In this document: positions 45,516 to 57,224 of the stretch, piece after piece
How positions within the stretch are numbered: the first letter of the stretch is position 1
Layout: each line of letters opens with the position of its first letter
Source: Glandiceps talaboti
Taxonomy: Eukaryota > Hemichordata > Enteropneusta > Spengelidae
Direction: 5' to 3'
Length of the DNA: 64,000 nt
Assembly: GCF_964340395.1 (NCBI RefSeq)
Contig: NC_135562.1
Coordinates: 23,840,173-23,904,172 of the forward strand
Program-made: the position numbers and the translations under genes
The notes under the pieces: model-generated
What the model was told of the DNA's origin: nothing
What the model saw: only the letters and a program-made list of their open reading frames with translations
Database searches by the model: none

Positions 45516-47229
45516 TGCATGTATAGTACATTTACATTCATAATTCAGCACATATTCAAGTCTTTATTCAGACGTGAGGTATATTTGTTTACTTGATAAA
45601 TGTAGTAAGAACAGTTTGAATTCTAAAGGTACTAGCATTAATATTCCATTTTATGTTAGCTCAGAAGAAAAAACAATTATACATTTGCATGTACCAAAAT
45701 AAAATGACACTGCCAAACATGGTTTGTACTTTTGACTTCCTTTATCAGGACGTATCTGGACTTTATATGCGTATAAAGATACTTCTGTAGCACAGGGGCG
45801 GGTCAGTGTCTCAATGAAATTATATTTTCATTTACCAATTAAAGCAATCAGTTCACGTGACACGTTTGATTGACAGTTGTCATTGGTATATATTGTTGGA
45901 TTGATAGTTATATGTTTACTCGAGTGTGCTATCTTCATAAAAATCGTCTTAAACACTTCTAAATTAAATCCTCCTCACATAAAGAAAGAAGCGACCAAAA
46001 ATTTGACTGCTCATATCGTAATTGAATCCCGAGAAATCAACTGTCTTATGAAGCTTTCAACAGTTAATAAACTAGTTGTCTTGCCATTTCTTGCCCTAAT
46101 ATGTGGATAATGTTGTTCCACCTATTTTAGACAGAGAGTATATCTGGCCTGAATTACATTTCCGCGCAAATGCAAACCGAGGGAACGAACAGCACTTAGG
46201 AAAGGGGTGGGGGCTGATGAGAAAATATTTTGTACAAATTGTTTCCCAGTTCCCTCTTCCCTTCAAGCTCACAAAAAAACGTTGTCGCTGATTTTCATTT
46301 GTGCAGTTATATGGCATACTTCCCGTATTCTGGAGATGTGCAAATGTATGATACACTAGTATAAAATAACAGTGGTAATCGACTTCAGTGTTCATACATA
46401 ATAAGAGATTTCTTTATAAGTGTGGGATTTGCAAGGAGAGGTTGGATCGTAATCTATATTTGGAGATACTTAGCCAACCCCATTCAATTGTGGTTTGGCG
46501 CAGGAACAGCATACCTTGATCACCCATGGGGAGTATTCTGGAATAGGGCTCAATCATTTGGTAACCTTGCCAAAATAAACCACAGGCTAGCATTGAAAGG
46601 GTTCTGGAAAATTCATTAAACGGAATAATTTTTAACCGACACAATATGCACATTATGCAAGTTTTTCGATTTGCCAATCCCCTCTCAGCGCAACGGAGGA
46701 TCTTTTTAGACATGGTATTTTTTACAAGTGTGTAAGTAATGTTTATGATAGTCCATATATGCTTTTCAAGTTACATTTTAAAGTTCCACAGATGCCGGAT
46801 CGGAGAACTAGAAAGTTTACAAACCTGATGCCAGTAAATTTAATGTTTTTAAACACTGTGCCGTTCACAGATGTACATGTATAACAACGTATAGTGGTCT
46901 TTGTTGTAGTATTTTGAATATTGACTTTAATTTATCAAATTTAATTTTCCAGATTGTCCACCGGACAATATTGATTTTATATATTTGCCTCATAATGTAT
47001 TTTAGATATAGTATTTTATTTGCCACAAACTCAAAATCATATCAACATAACAAGAGAGAAAGTACAAAAGACAGTGGAATAAATATTACAATTAAACTGA
47101 TGGATGAATACAGAGTTTATGGCTGGACCACAGAAATAGCTTGAAACAAACTAGTCAAGTTTGTGGCCCATACTACAATTGATTAAACAAATAAAATAAT
47201 CAAAGCAAAAACAAAAACAAATTTGAAAT
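45516..47229. other. No gene supported
   Basis: Mostly unique-looking sequence. Chance frames of up to 99 codons (46096-46395 and 46414-46713, minus) have no recognisable domains. The A-rich tract at 47180-47270 adjoins the LINE that follows. Confidence 0.4.
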
Positions 47230-47333
47230 TAAAACAAAAACAAACAAAAAACAAACAAAACAAAACGCGTTCTCATCAAAAAAAAATATATAACAACTGG
47301 CATTAAATGCAATGTAAGGTAGAAAAAGCTGAA

Positions 47334-48350
47334 TTAATTTTGTAACAAATACTGTTTTAACTGAGATTTAAAAGTAGTCCTGGATTGTATTTTTTTCAAT
47401 TCTTCAGGTAAGGAGTTCCAATGTTTTGCAGCTGCATACTGAAAATTGTGTTGCGTCAAAGTAAGATTTACTTTTGGAATGTAAAAGTTATCTCTCGTTG
47501 TATTCCGAGTGTGATACGTATTTGGTGGTGTGTTGAAATAGTCGTTAACTGTTTGCGGGAAGTGACCGGCCCTCAAATCAAAAATAAATAAAGAAGTATT
47601 AAATTTGCATTGCTGGTGGACACTTAGAATTCCTAGTTGCTGAAAAAGAGGGGAGGAGGGAGCACCAATATTTGAAAAAGTTATAAAGCGAATAACTTTC
47701 TTTTGAAGGTTTAAGATAGGCTTGAGAAATGTATTGTATGTATTGCCCCATATCTCTATACAATATGAGATATGGGGCAAGATCATAGAGTTATACAGCA
47801 GAAGAAGAGTAGATTTAGGTACGTAATAGCGAATTTTGGAAATTATGCCATTAATTGGAGAAATTGCTTTCCTAACTTTTTCAATGTGTGATGTCCAAAG
47901 CATATTTTGATCTAAACACACGCCAAGATAATTGGTTGACGTTACTTGTGAAATTTGTGAGCGATTGATGCCCAGACTTCCCTCCGTTTTCACCAATCTT
48001 TGCGAAGTCTTAATAATCATGAAATTCGTTTTTTCTACATTGATAGTTAGCCTATTGGCGTCGCACCAGTCACAGACTTTCCTGAAGTCGAAATGGAGTT
48101 GATCAAGCTGAATTATATTTGAGGGATTGTTGATAAATTGAAACAAGTTTGTGTCGTCGGCAAATAATCGAAATTCAAATGCATCAGTAGCGTTCACAAT
48201 ATCATTGATGTAAATCAGAAAGAGAAGGGGGCCTAAAATTGAGCCTTGTGGTACTCCACATTGTATTTCGCTATATGGCGAGGTAACATTATTTATACAG
48301 ACACACTGCTTACGCTGGGAGAGATAACTTTTAAACCAAAGTAAAGGCAA
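47334..48350 (-). pseudogene. LINE RT, C-terminal two thirds
   Basis: The 338-codon frame carries LLWFKSYLSQRKQ, GVPQGSILGPLLFLIYINDI (RT motif B region), FRLFADDTNLF (catalytic FADD, about 48151-48167), TNYLGVCLDQNMLW, ILPHISYCIEIWGNTY and the terminal AAKHWNSLPEEL with FKSQLKQYLL. This pattern is typical of Jockey, CR1 and Rex1-like LINEs. The upstream part of the RT is in another frame (48331-48603), so the gene is frameshifted near 48350. Confidence 0.85.
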
Positions 48351-48603
48351 GCCTCTGACACTGTAGAAGAATACTATGGTCTATTGTGTCAAAGGCTTTC
48401 CGCAAATCAATGAATATACCACATGTCAGATATCCATTGTCCAGCTTATTAGCAATACCAGTGATCAGGTCAACCAGGGCAAGCTTAGTACTGTGTTTTT
48501 TCCTGAAACCAAACTGAGTTTTGATGAGGATGTTGTATATTTCAAAATATATAACAAGTTGATGATTGACAATAGATTCAAACACTTTACTGATTACGGG
48601 CAA
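48331..48603 (-). pseudogene. LINE RT, motif A segment
   Basis: Contains PVISKVFESIVNHQL, TQFGFRKKHSTKLALVDLI and GIFIDLRKAFDTIDHSILLQ, the last being motif A with the catalytic aspartate. It is separated from the rest of the RT by a frameshift at its 3' end and from the linker upstream by another. Confidence 0.8.
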
Positions 48604-48765
48604 AATTGAAATGGGGCGATAATTGCCAACATCGCATGGCGAACCTTTTTTATAAATAGGTATTACCTTGGCATTCTTAAGTAGACTTGGAAAAATACCA
48701 TTGTTGAGAAAACAGTTAATTATATGTGTGAGAGGGCATGCAATAATGTGAGCAGCGTGTATAAC

Positions 48766-49407
48766 TTAGAGGGGATTAATTGTGTCCTGACCGGTAGCTT
48801 TGCGGGGATCAAGCTTGAATATTTCTCCAAGGACGTCTTCTTCAGACACGGGGTGAAAGAAAAAGGAGTTGAGGTAGTTCCCATCCAGGTATTGTCTAAA
48901 GTCTTTGTTGCTTGTAATCTTTTGAGCAAGATTGGGCCCAATACCAGTGAAATAATTATTGAATTCTTGAGTAATATCTCTTGTATCTGTTAAGCATGTG
49001 TTTCCAGGGTTGTTTGTAGTTAATTTATCGGGAGAACATTTGGTATGTGTTTTGTTCAACATCTCTTTAATAATAAGCCAAGTTTTGTTGGTGTTGCCAG
49101 AGGCATTTGAAATTTTATTGGTGTAGTAGTTTTTCTTAGCCAACCTAAGGAGCTTCGTCAATGTATTCCTGTACCTAGTATACATATTTTTAATTTGGTT
49201 ATTCCTTGGGTGATTTTTCATTTTCGAGAAAAGTTTATGTTTTGTATGTATGTATGTATGTATGGATGTAAATAAGCCCTTTGTGATCCAGGGTCTTTTA
49301 ATTGACTTTTGTGTTCTTGTAAATGTTTTTATTCGAAGATGTCTTCTGATAACAGTATGAAATAAATCATTAAAAATATTGTATGCTTCAGACGGATCTT
49401 CGCACAT
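48766..49407 (-). pseudogene. LINE linker between endonuclease and RT
   Basis: A basic 213-codon segment: KSIKRPWITKGLFTSI, KKNYYTNKISNASGNTNKTW and a DITQEFNNYFTGIGPNLAQK stretch. It ends with EIFKLDPRKATGQDTINPL, which leads into the RT. Connector of the same LINE, not an independent gene. Confidence 0.8.
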
Positions 49408-49442
49408 GTGGACTGGTTGCCAGGATACATTGCTTAGGTCAG

Positions 49443-50435
49443 CTAAGAAGGCCTCTTTGTTGTAATTCCAGAAATCGTAGGTGTGTGTTTTGGTACTGTT
49501 TTCAAAAACGTGATGCAGACTTTTAATAATGCCGAAAATTGGATAGTGGTCTGAAATGTCTGTTTCAATTGTACCGGACTCAATAAAGTGGTCAGTAATA
49601 TTTGTGAGGTGTTAGTAACTCTGGTAGGGGTGTTAATTAATTGTGTCATATTGTATGTATTCAGGAGAGTATTGTAATGAGTAACGGGTGGGCTATCTAA
49701 AGATGTGTCAATATTCATATCGCCAAGGAGAATACAATCACGCCCGTTCACTGACACCTGATCAAGGCATGCTTCTAAACTGTCAATGAATTCATTAAAA
49801 GGTGTGTTGGGTCTTCTGTAGATAACGCCTATAACAATCTTTTTGTTGTTGATCATAGTTTCCCGAAAGATGGATTCGCAGTGATTAATTTTACATGTGT
49901 TAATGCGAGAGAAGGACAACGAGTTGTGAAAATACAGAGCGACTCCACCACCTTGTGAGGCTTCACGATTACAAGTAACGAAAGTATAGGAAGGCAAATC
50001 ATAAAGACAGCAATTTGAATCGGGATGTAACCATGTTTCCGTTAGAGCTATAAAAAGAAAATTTTGATCTAACATGCTTAGAAAGTTAACAAAGCTATCA
50101 AAGTTTTTTGTAAGGGATCTGACATTGCAATGTAGGAAAGAACATGAACTGTTTAAAAGATTTCTATCAGAATTGAACTGGTTGACGGTGCAAGACTTAC
50201 AGCTGTATTTGACTATGACTTCTTCGTTCATCATGAAATGACTGACATACTTAGAGAATAAGTAATCGAAAAATGTGTTTTTAATGTGCATTAAGTTAGT
50301 TTTGTTTGTTTGATATGCTTGTGTGTTTTGTATTCTTGAATTTTTCATTTTTAGGAGCCTGTAAATGGGACTTGCCGGCCTTCCGTGAAATAAATAAATA
50401 AACTGTATGTCAACGAGTTGAGTAATTGGTAACAA
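49443..50435 (-). pseudogene. LINE endonuclease
   Basis: A 330-codon frame with FLHCNVRSLTKNFDSFVNFL, ALTETWLHP, GGGVALYFHN, IGVIYRRPNTPFNEF and ILLGDMNIDT (about 49705-49726). The final SDH motif is disrupted by a frameshift near 49600. The true start may be the internal methionine near 50350; the first 25 codons cover probable 5' untranslated sequence. Confidence 0.8.
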
Positions 50436-50699
50436 AATACAACACCTTATTATTCCAAGACAATAGCCCCCGTCACCACGTCCTGGTTTTCACATAATTT
50501 TATACATTACACTTTCGTTCAAACGGGGGTCGACACATACATTCATAATTCATCAACAATACCGGTGCTTATCCGTCATTGCACGCATTTAGCGAGGAAC
50601 GCTAGTCTATACCTTCATTACACAGTGTTCACCCCTGTGCACGTTACATAAGTTTGTATTCCTGTAAAATAAAAGAATGTGGAGAAATCAACTCCGGAC

Positions 50700-50948
50700 T
50701 TTTGATTGGTTGTTTGTCAAATGTAACACGTGTACTCCCTGTCAAGTGATTGACCAATTTGAAACAAACAACACCTAACTAGTCTTACAAACACAATAGT
50801 TTTCCCTGCCACCACCTTTAAAGTGCACCTGGAGGGGTAGAGGAAAATTTTGATCCTCTAGGTCTGATTGGTTCATGGTTCTCGACAGGAATCTAACATC
50901 TTGGGTTGGGTATATAAATGACGCGTGATACATTTTCAAACTGTCTTT
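50700..50948 (+). promoter_or_regulatory. TATA/CCAAT promoter of the 195-codon gene
   Basis: TATATAAA lies at 50911-50918, 57 bases before the ATG. Inverted CCAAT (attgg) lies at 50867-50871, about 40 bases upstream of the TATA box. A further attgg lies near 50705 and a direct ccaat near 50753. CACGTG occurs near 50729. The predicted start of transcription is about 50941-50948, giving a leader of only about 30 bases. The arrangement is that of a strong TATA-driven RNA polymerase II promoter. Confidence 0.6.
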
Positions 50949-50974
50949 GCGACTCCAGCAAACGATAAACAAAG

Positions 50975-51562
50975 ATGGATACTGGTATTGTGCTGCTCAC
51001 CCTGGTCTATGTCGTCATAGTATATGTCCGAAGCCTTGTACTGCTGAGAGTGGATGATAGAAGAATATTCCGATGTTTGGTATGGGTCCTGGATGCTGTA
51101 TGCTGTCTACTTCGCTCACTGGTCGAAAAGAGGAAGTTGGAAGGAAAAATTGCAATGTGTATCACCGTATGGATGCTGTGTTTGCTTCAGATGTTTGTTC
51201 GCTGTACAATAGAGACTGTTCGAGAATGGAAGTCAATGGTTTGCGTATTGGTTCGTCAATTTATCATGGTTTGGTCCCTGCGAGAACGTCGAAGGATGGT
51301 ATATGAGATAAGTCGGTTTGCTATGTTTGTTCTTTCTGCTGCATTTGGGTCCGTTGTATGGGAATGGGAGCCATGGTGGCAATTTCGGCGCGGTACCTTT
51401 TTTGGCGGGAAGGTGGCGGCCCGGGTTGACAGGTTAGGATTTAGACGGTTTTGTCAGGAGGAAAGTTTGTCATTGGTTGTTCAAGTGGCACAGACTGTAA
51501 TATTCCCCATTTTCGAAAACATTAAGAACGCAAAATACATATCAAAATTTATCTACGAATAA
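50975..51562 (+). CDS. Intronless gene, 195-residue hydrophobic protein of unknown function
   Basis: The ATG context aaagATGG is good and no earlier in-frame ATG lies downstream of the predicted transcription start. The protein starts with a hydrophobic segment MDTGIVLLTLVYVVIVYVRS (residues 1-20). Further hydrophobic stretches lie around residues 35-48 (CLVWVLDAVCCLL), 60-76 (IAMCITVWMLCLLQMFV) and 117-130 (FAMFVLSAAFGSVV). Arg/Lys-rich turns separate them. A tryptophan-rich WEWEPWW and a basic region follow. It could be a small multi-pass membrane protein with about four segments. I recognise no family. G+C content is higher than its surroundings. A chance frame of this length in such DNA is unlikely, and the promoter and poly(A) signal support a gene. 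Confidence 0.6.
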   Translation: MDTGIVLLTLVYVVIVYVRSLVLLRVDDRRIFRCLVWVLDAVCCLLRSLVEKRKLEGKIAMCITVWMLCLLQMFVRCTIETVREWKSMVCVLVRQFIMVWSLRERRRMVYEISRFAMFVLSAAFGSVVWEWEPWWQFRRGTFFGGKVAARVDRLGFRRFCQEESLSLVVQVAQTVIFPIFENIKNAKYISKFIYE

Positions 51563-51566
51563 AAAA
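51560..51566 (+). terminator. Poly(A) signal overlapping the stop codon
   Basis: The sequence gaataaaaaa places AATAAA across the TAA stop, so the 3' untranslated region would be very short. A 29 bp near-copy of the end of the gene (acaaatcaaaatttatcgac) follows at about 51568-51597. Confidence 0.5.
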
Positions 51567-51597
51567 TACAAATCAAAATTTATCGACAAACAAATTT

Positions 51598-52384
51598 GAA
51601 TAGATACGTCATACATAGTCATGTACACAAAGTTGTTCTCGGGTACCCAGATTCCTATAAATTCAGCCACCTCCGGTATACACATTTCTTTCACAACCGA
51701 AACAATTGTATTTTGCCATGTTCAAATGAAAATTCCTTGATGTTTATATTAGACTATTTACGAAACACAAACTTGAAAACCATAATTGCCTATAACCACA
51801 GAAAACCACTTCTATTTAGGGTCCCATACTAAAGTTACCCCAAAACTAGTAAACCAAATGTAAACTTAAAATAGGTTGTTCCTAGAAATACAGACTGTGC
51901 CACTTCTAATTAGGGTTCCCATTCTAAAATTAACAACTTTCGCAAAAACTAGTTAACTAAATGTAAACTTAAAATAGATTGTTTCTAGAAATACTGACTG
52001 TGCCACTTCTAATTAGGGTTAAAGTTTTCGCAAAATCTAGTTAGTTAGTTTTTTTTCAAGAAATACAAAGTTGAATCGAAATATTTCTTTCATTAAAATG
52101 CTAATCATACAAAATTAAAACCCGTGTATTTTGCTCTGCAGCGCATATTTTTTTCATTCATGTTACAAATTTAAGAGTTATTTCCGTAAAGACATTCTTC
52201 TTTGAAGATGATGAAAAAGATAAGTTTGTTTACAATATTACAAATATAGCTAATAACCACATAACAACCAACAATGTGAACCAAATTTATTTTTCGTTTT
52301 GTGATGGTCAGAACATTCATAAATTACAATACAAAATAATGTCACCGCTTCAGTTATACCCATGGTATAGTGATCAAATATATG
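51598..52384. other. Short tandem repeat of about 115 bp, otherwise nothing recognised
   Basis: Two and a half copies of a module with ccaaatgtaaacttaaaata, ctagaaata and ctgtgccacttctaattagg lie at about 51830-52045. The remainder is AT-rich without a gene. Confidence 0.6.
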
Positions 52385-54620
52385 TGTCTCAAAACCAAAT
52401 TAAGGCTTATGATCTCATCTTTTTGGTCAAAGATCTATCATTAGATTAAGATGTATTCTGGATGTGTTTATCTCATCAGTGATATGCAAATTAGGGCTAA
52501 AAAGACTCAAACTAAAAGAAAGTCTATAACAAGATGATCCAATCAGTAATATGCAAATTAGTGCCTAATAATGTCTTTTTGGTCAAAATTCTATCATTAG
52601 ATTAAGATGTATTCTTGATGTGTTTATCTCATTAGTGATATGCAAATTAGGGCTAAAAAGACTAAAACTCAGTCTATATTTACAAAGTCTATAACAAGAT
52701 GATCCAATCAGTAATATGCAAATTAGTGCCTAATAACGTGTCTTTTTGGTCAAAAGTCTATCATTAGATTAAGATGTATTCTTGATGTGTTTATCTCATC
52801 AGTATTATGCAAATTAGTGCCTAATAATGTGTCTTTTTGGTCAAAAATCTATCATTAGATTTAGATGTACTCTTGATGTGTTTATCTCATCAGTGATATG
52901 CAAATTAGAGCTAAAAAGACTAAGACTAAAAGTCTATATTTACAAAATGTCTAAGATAATCCAATCAGTAATATGCAAATTAGTGCCTAATAATGTGTCT
53001 TTTTGATCAAAAATCTATCATTAGATTAAGATGTATTCTGGATGTGTTTATCTCATCAGTGATATGCAAATTAGGGCTAAGAAGGCTAAAAATAAAAGAA
53101 AGTCTATAACAAGATGATCCAATCAGTAATATGCAAATTAGTGCCTAATAATATGTCTTTTTGGTCAAAATTCTATCATTAGATTAAGATGTATTCTTGA
53201 TGTGTTTATCTCATCACTTATATGCAAATTAGGGCTAAAAAGACTAAAACTAAAAGTCTATATTTACAAAAAGTCTATAACAAGATGATCCAATCAGTAA
53301 TATGCAAATTAGTGTCTAATAATGTGTCTTTTTGGTCAAAAGTCTATCGTTAGATTAAGATGTACTCTTGATGTGTTTATCTCATCAGTGATATGCAAAT
53401 TAGGGCTAAAAAGACTCAAACTAAAAGAAAGTCTATAACAAGATGATCCAATCAGTAATATGCAAATTAGTGCCTAATAATATGTCTTTTTGGTCAAAAT
53501 TCTATCATTAGATTAAGATGTAATTTTGATGTGTTTATCTCATTAGTGATATGCTAATTAGGGCTACAAAGACTAAAACTAAAAGTCTATATTTATAAAG
53601 TCTATAACAAGATGATCCAATCAGTAATATGCAAATTAGTGCCTAATAACGTGTCTTTTTGGTCAAAAGTCTATCATTAGATTAAGATATGTATTCTTGA
53701 TGTGTTTATCTCATCACTGATATGCAAATTAGGGCTAAAAAGACTCAAACTAAAAGAAAGTCTATAACAAGATGATCCAATCAGTAATATGCAAATTAGT
53801 GCCTAATAATATGTCTTTTTGGTCAAAATTCTATCATTAGATTAAGATGTAATTTTGATGTGTTTATCTCATTAGTGATATGCAAATTAGGGCTAAAAAG
53901 ACTAAAACTAAAAGTCTATATTTATAAAGTCTATAACAAGATGATCCAATCAGTAATATGCAAATTAGTGCCTAATAACGTGTCTTTTTGGTCAAAAGTC
54001 TATCATTAGATTTAGATGTATTCTTAATACCATGATCTCATCGGTGATATGCAAATTAGGGCTAAAAAGCCTCAAACTAAAAGTCTATATTTACAAAACG
54101 TCTATAACAAGATGATCTCTTCAGTGATATGCAAATTAGGGGCTAATAATGTGGCTTTTTGGTCAAAAGTCTATCATTAGTTTAAGATGTATTCTTAATA
54201 CTATGATCTCATCGATGATATGCAAATTAGGGCTAAAAAGCCTAAAACTAAAGGTCTTTATTTAAAAAAGTCTATAATAAGATGATCCAATCAGTAATAT
54301 GCAAATTAGTGCCTAAAAATGTGTCTTTATGGTAAAAAATCTATCATTAGTTTAAGATGTATTCTTGATGTGTTTATCTCATCAGTGGTATGCAAATTAG
54401 GGCTATAAAGACTAAAACTAAGTCTATATTTACAAAAGGTCTATAACACGATCCAATCAGTGATATGTAAATTATGATCTAAAAATGTCTTTTTGGTTGT
54501 CTATAATTAGATTAAGATGTATTCTTGATATGATAATTTCATCAGTGATATGCAAATTAGGGCTAAAAAGACTACAACTAAAAATCTGTAATTACAAAAA
54601 GTCTATAACATGATGATCCC
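52385..54620. repeat. Tandem array of about 14 units (156-167 bp), each with two ATGCAAAT words
   Basis: Units contain gtgatatgcaaattagggct, then aaagtctata-acaagatgatccaatcagt, a second taatatgcaaattagtgcct and atgtctttttggtcaaaa with ctatcattagattaagatgt. Spacing is 156-167 bp with one shortened unit near 52800-52890. About 24 exact ATGCAAAT octamers remain; a few are mutated (atgctaat at about 53553, atgtaaat at about 54466). Related modules occur singly at 2880-3250 and 5900-6190. Confidence 0.9.
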
Positions 54621-55214
54621 CGAGCACTGAGCAAGGACCATTAGTTTTTCACCATTAGAGTAGTTTTTGTTTTAAAAAAAAAGTTTTTATAAGAGAACTA
54701 CCGTCTCCCTCATTAACCTCTGTAAAAAATAAATAAAACAAAAGCTGTAAAAATATAACTGGTGTAAACCAAAATGCTCCTGTAGGTTGCAATTGGTTTT
54801 GCTAAATTAAAACTGAATCATAAAAGTTTGATTCAATATTTATCAATTGAAATTTTGAACAAAAATATTATGGTTTACCACACTTGTGTTTCTCTCTCAA
54901 TCAGAGATCACAATGTTTAGAAAAGGGAATAGAATTCATCCAGCAAAAGCACTTTTAGTCCCCCAAAGTGAGTGACTATTACAATGGGCTCAGACTTCCA
55001 ATATCTGATTTCTTTCAAAACTGGCACAAAGGTGACATGTCATTCGGAAAATTTGCCATATTTGTCATCAAAAATCAATATTTTCTGCATAATTAATCAT
55101 AAAACAAGCTTTATTTTGAAACCTGGCCTTGAGCTCCCATGGACTATATGGGGAAGGTCTGCTGTAAAGTCTGTATGCATATGTCATAAGGTACATGTAC
55201 ATGTATGATATAGG
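54621..55214. other. No gene seen
   Basis: AT-rich sequence with a 78-codon chance frame at 54972-55208. Confidence 0.4.
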
Positions 55215-56300
55215 GTATATACTTTTCTAGGCGAGAAGATTTTGGATAACCCTGCCCATCTAGACTGGTTGATTTTATTTTAATTGTAGTTCAAAATATT
55301 GATATATTTTTCAAAATAATTCTTACAATTGCTAAAAGTAAGATTTCATTTCTCAAAAAATTAATTATTTTTGATCAGTTTTTAGGTATTACATCATATG
55401 AACTACCGTCTGCATGTATTATAGACCTGTATAGTATGTATTTTGAGTGATACAGTTGGTATAAGAAAGAGTCAGACCATTTTTAGGGTGTGTAGTATGA
55501 CAACAGTTTGGTTTTTGGGGGTTTCAACATAGCCTCCCTATGTCATTTCACAAAGAGTTGCCCACCTCATCCTGGGATATATGGTCATGTGAACAAAATT
55601 AATGAAAGTGGTTTATTTTGCCAATACTAGTTCAAAGAAGCACACTTTAGATAAATTTTCTTTGCCGGCCCTACTATTAAATTCTATCTTAATAACAATG
55701 ATAATAATAATAATAATAACTTTAGGGTAATAATAATAACATATAATAAATAATCACTAATAAGTAATAAGTACTAATATAATAAATACTAATGTATGAT
55801 AAATACTAATATATAATAAATACTAATATATAGTAAATAAGCACATAATTAGGCACCAATGACTGTTAATTTCTAATTCTCCTTTCATAATTAATTGCAC
55901 TTAAAGTTGAAATAGTATTGGCATTATGGATTACTCTCATTAAACATGTTCATATGACAGGACAACTCTGTGTGAAATGATACTAGGAGGCTTTGCTAAG
56001 ATTACCAAGCCCTTACTGTTGTCATACTACATACCCAAAAATGGAGACACTTTCTAATACCAACTTTATAGCACAAAATAGATACTCTACAGATCTATGA
56101 TAGATACAGGCGGCAGTTTGTACGATGAAATAGCTAAAAACTGACCAAATTAATTGTCTTTTGGAAAATGAAATCTCACTTTTAAGAATTGTAATAATGT
56201 TTTGAAATTTATAGATTTATTCTAAGCTGCAACTGAAGCAAAATCTATCAGTCCAGCTGAGCAGGGTTTTCCAAAGTTTTCCAGCCCAGAAAAGTATACA
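55215..56300. mobile_element. 1.1 kb foldback element with arms of about 370 bp
   Basis: The left arm runs from tatacttttctaggcgagaa and ggataaccctgc through atgaactaccgtctgcatgt, cagaccatttttagg, tagtatgacaacagt and tcatatg-like words to about 55600. The right arm, from about 55945, mirrors it: ttcatatgacaggacaactc, gactttgctaag-type sequence, actgttgtcatactacatac, gcggcagtttgt and gcagggttttccaaagtttt, ending cccagaaaagtata. The loop is AT-rich with (AAT)n. No transposase. The arms differ by many substitutions and indels, so it is old. Confidence 0.75.
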
Positions 56301-56871
56301 AAAAAACACTGCTTTCCAGCAGACCTTTCCCACCTATGGGAGTTGTGCACCCCCCCCCCCTCCCATATTACTTCTGCAAAAAAAATTTAATTCTCTGAGA
56401 TAGGACAAAAATACACATTTTGATAACACATACAAATTCTACCCACTTTATGCAACTTTAGTCAGTTATTATTTCATAATCAATTTAATAGTATAAAAAT
56501 GTTTTTGCTTGACTTATTCTCATTGGCTTTTCTAACCATTGGGGTCGATTTTTCAGGGAGAAACAGTAGAACAATAAAAAATCAATTAATTATACTGTAT
56601 TTGCAAATTTATACACACAGTTCTTTCTTTATAGTGGTTTCCCAAACCTGGGCAAGTTTACCTTCGTCAAGATTTGATTTCTTCCTTTCACCCCATTTCA
56701 TAAAAAAATATTGTCTACAAATTATAACCTTGAAAATTTAATATCAACCATATGGGAGCACTTTGGTACATGTAATTTATATTGAATGTATTTTTTCATT
56801 ATTTTATTAAATAAAACACAATATATTAACCAAACTGTATTAATACAATTTCCATGCAAGTTTATTTTCAG
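56301..56871. other. Possible intron; no exon supported
   Basis: Contains a C tract at 56349-56360 and ends in the acceptor tttattttcag at 56861-56871. Confidence 0.35.
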
Positions 56872-56910
56872 GAAGCCAGGCTCGACAAAGATGGACAAAT
56901 GATGGAAAAT
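56872..56910 (+). CDS. Candidate short exon A of an unrecognised gene
   Basis: The 39 bp segment is flanked by tttattttcag and the donor gtgagt. It reads EARLDKDGQMMEN in phase 0. Its polar composition, good splice sites and phase compatibility with two following segments support an exon. No family is recognised. Confidence 0.4.
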
Positions 56911-57091
56911 GTGAGTCAAAAAACTGTCTTTTTAATATTTAATATGTTTATACATTGAAAGTTAGATTTAGAAACTTTATTTCTATTTGATTGTCATGTC
57001 TGCAATATAAAATAAATTTAGAAAATAATATAATTGCATTGTGAGTGAATACTTCAATTCTTATACTATTTCTTAAATTTCTTTCTTTTAG

Positions 57092-57125
57092 CCTGTGGTG
57101 ATAAGAAGACCCAAGACTGATCGAT
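57092..57125 (+). CDS. Candidate short exon B
   Basis: Preceded by a strong polypyrimidine acceptor (tttctttcttttag). In the phase set by exon A it reads PVVIRRPKTDR plus one base. The donor cgat|gtattt is weaker than consensus. If it is not used, the frame ends in a TGA at 57131-57133 and this would be a terminal exon. Confidence 0.35.
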
Positions 57126-57224
57126 GTATTTGATTATTACGATACTGATGTGTATTTTGCATTTATGTATATCTATTAAAATGTAATTTATGTATTGAAA
57201 TGTATTTTTAAGTTATTTTATTAG

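Larger units (their letters stand above)
47280..50400 (-). mobile_element. Degraded, nearly full-length Jockey/CR1-group LINE
   Basis: Minus-strand endonuclease, linker, RT and C-terminal tail lie in order across about 3.1 kb, broken by at least three frameshifts. The 5' region contains an aataaataaataaactg word near 50390. The 3' region, at the low-coordinate end, runs into an (A/C)-rich tract at 47190-47270. Target duplications were not found by eye. Confidence 0.8.

Noticed and set aside
46096-46713. Pair of 99-codon minus-strand frames
   Set aside because: Non-ATG or weak starts, overlapping plus-strand frames of similar length and no recognisable domain. Probably chance.
50970-51566. 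Histone gene, suggested by the TATA/CCAAT promoter and lack of introns
   Set aside because: The encoded protein is hydrophobic and unlike any core or linker histone, and no histone 3' stem-loop follows the stop.
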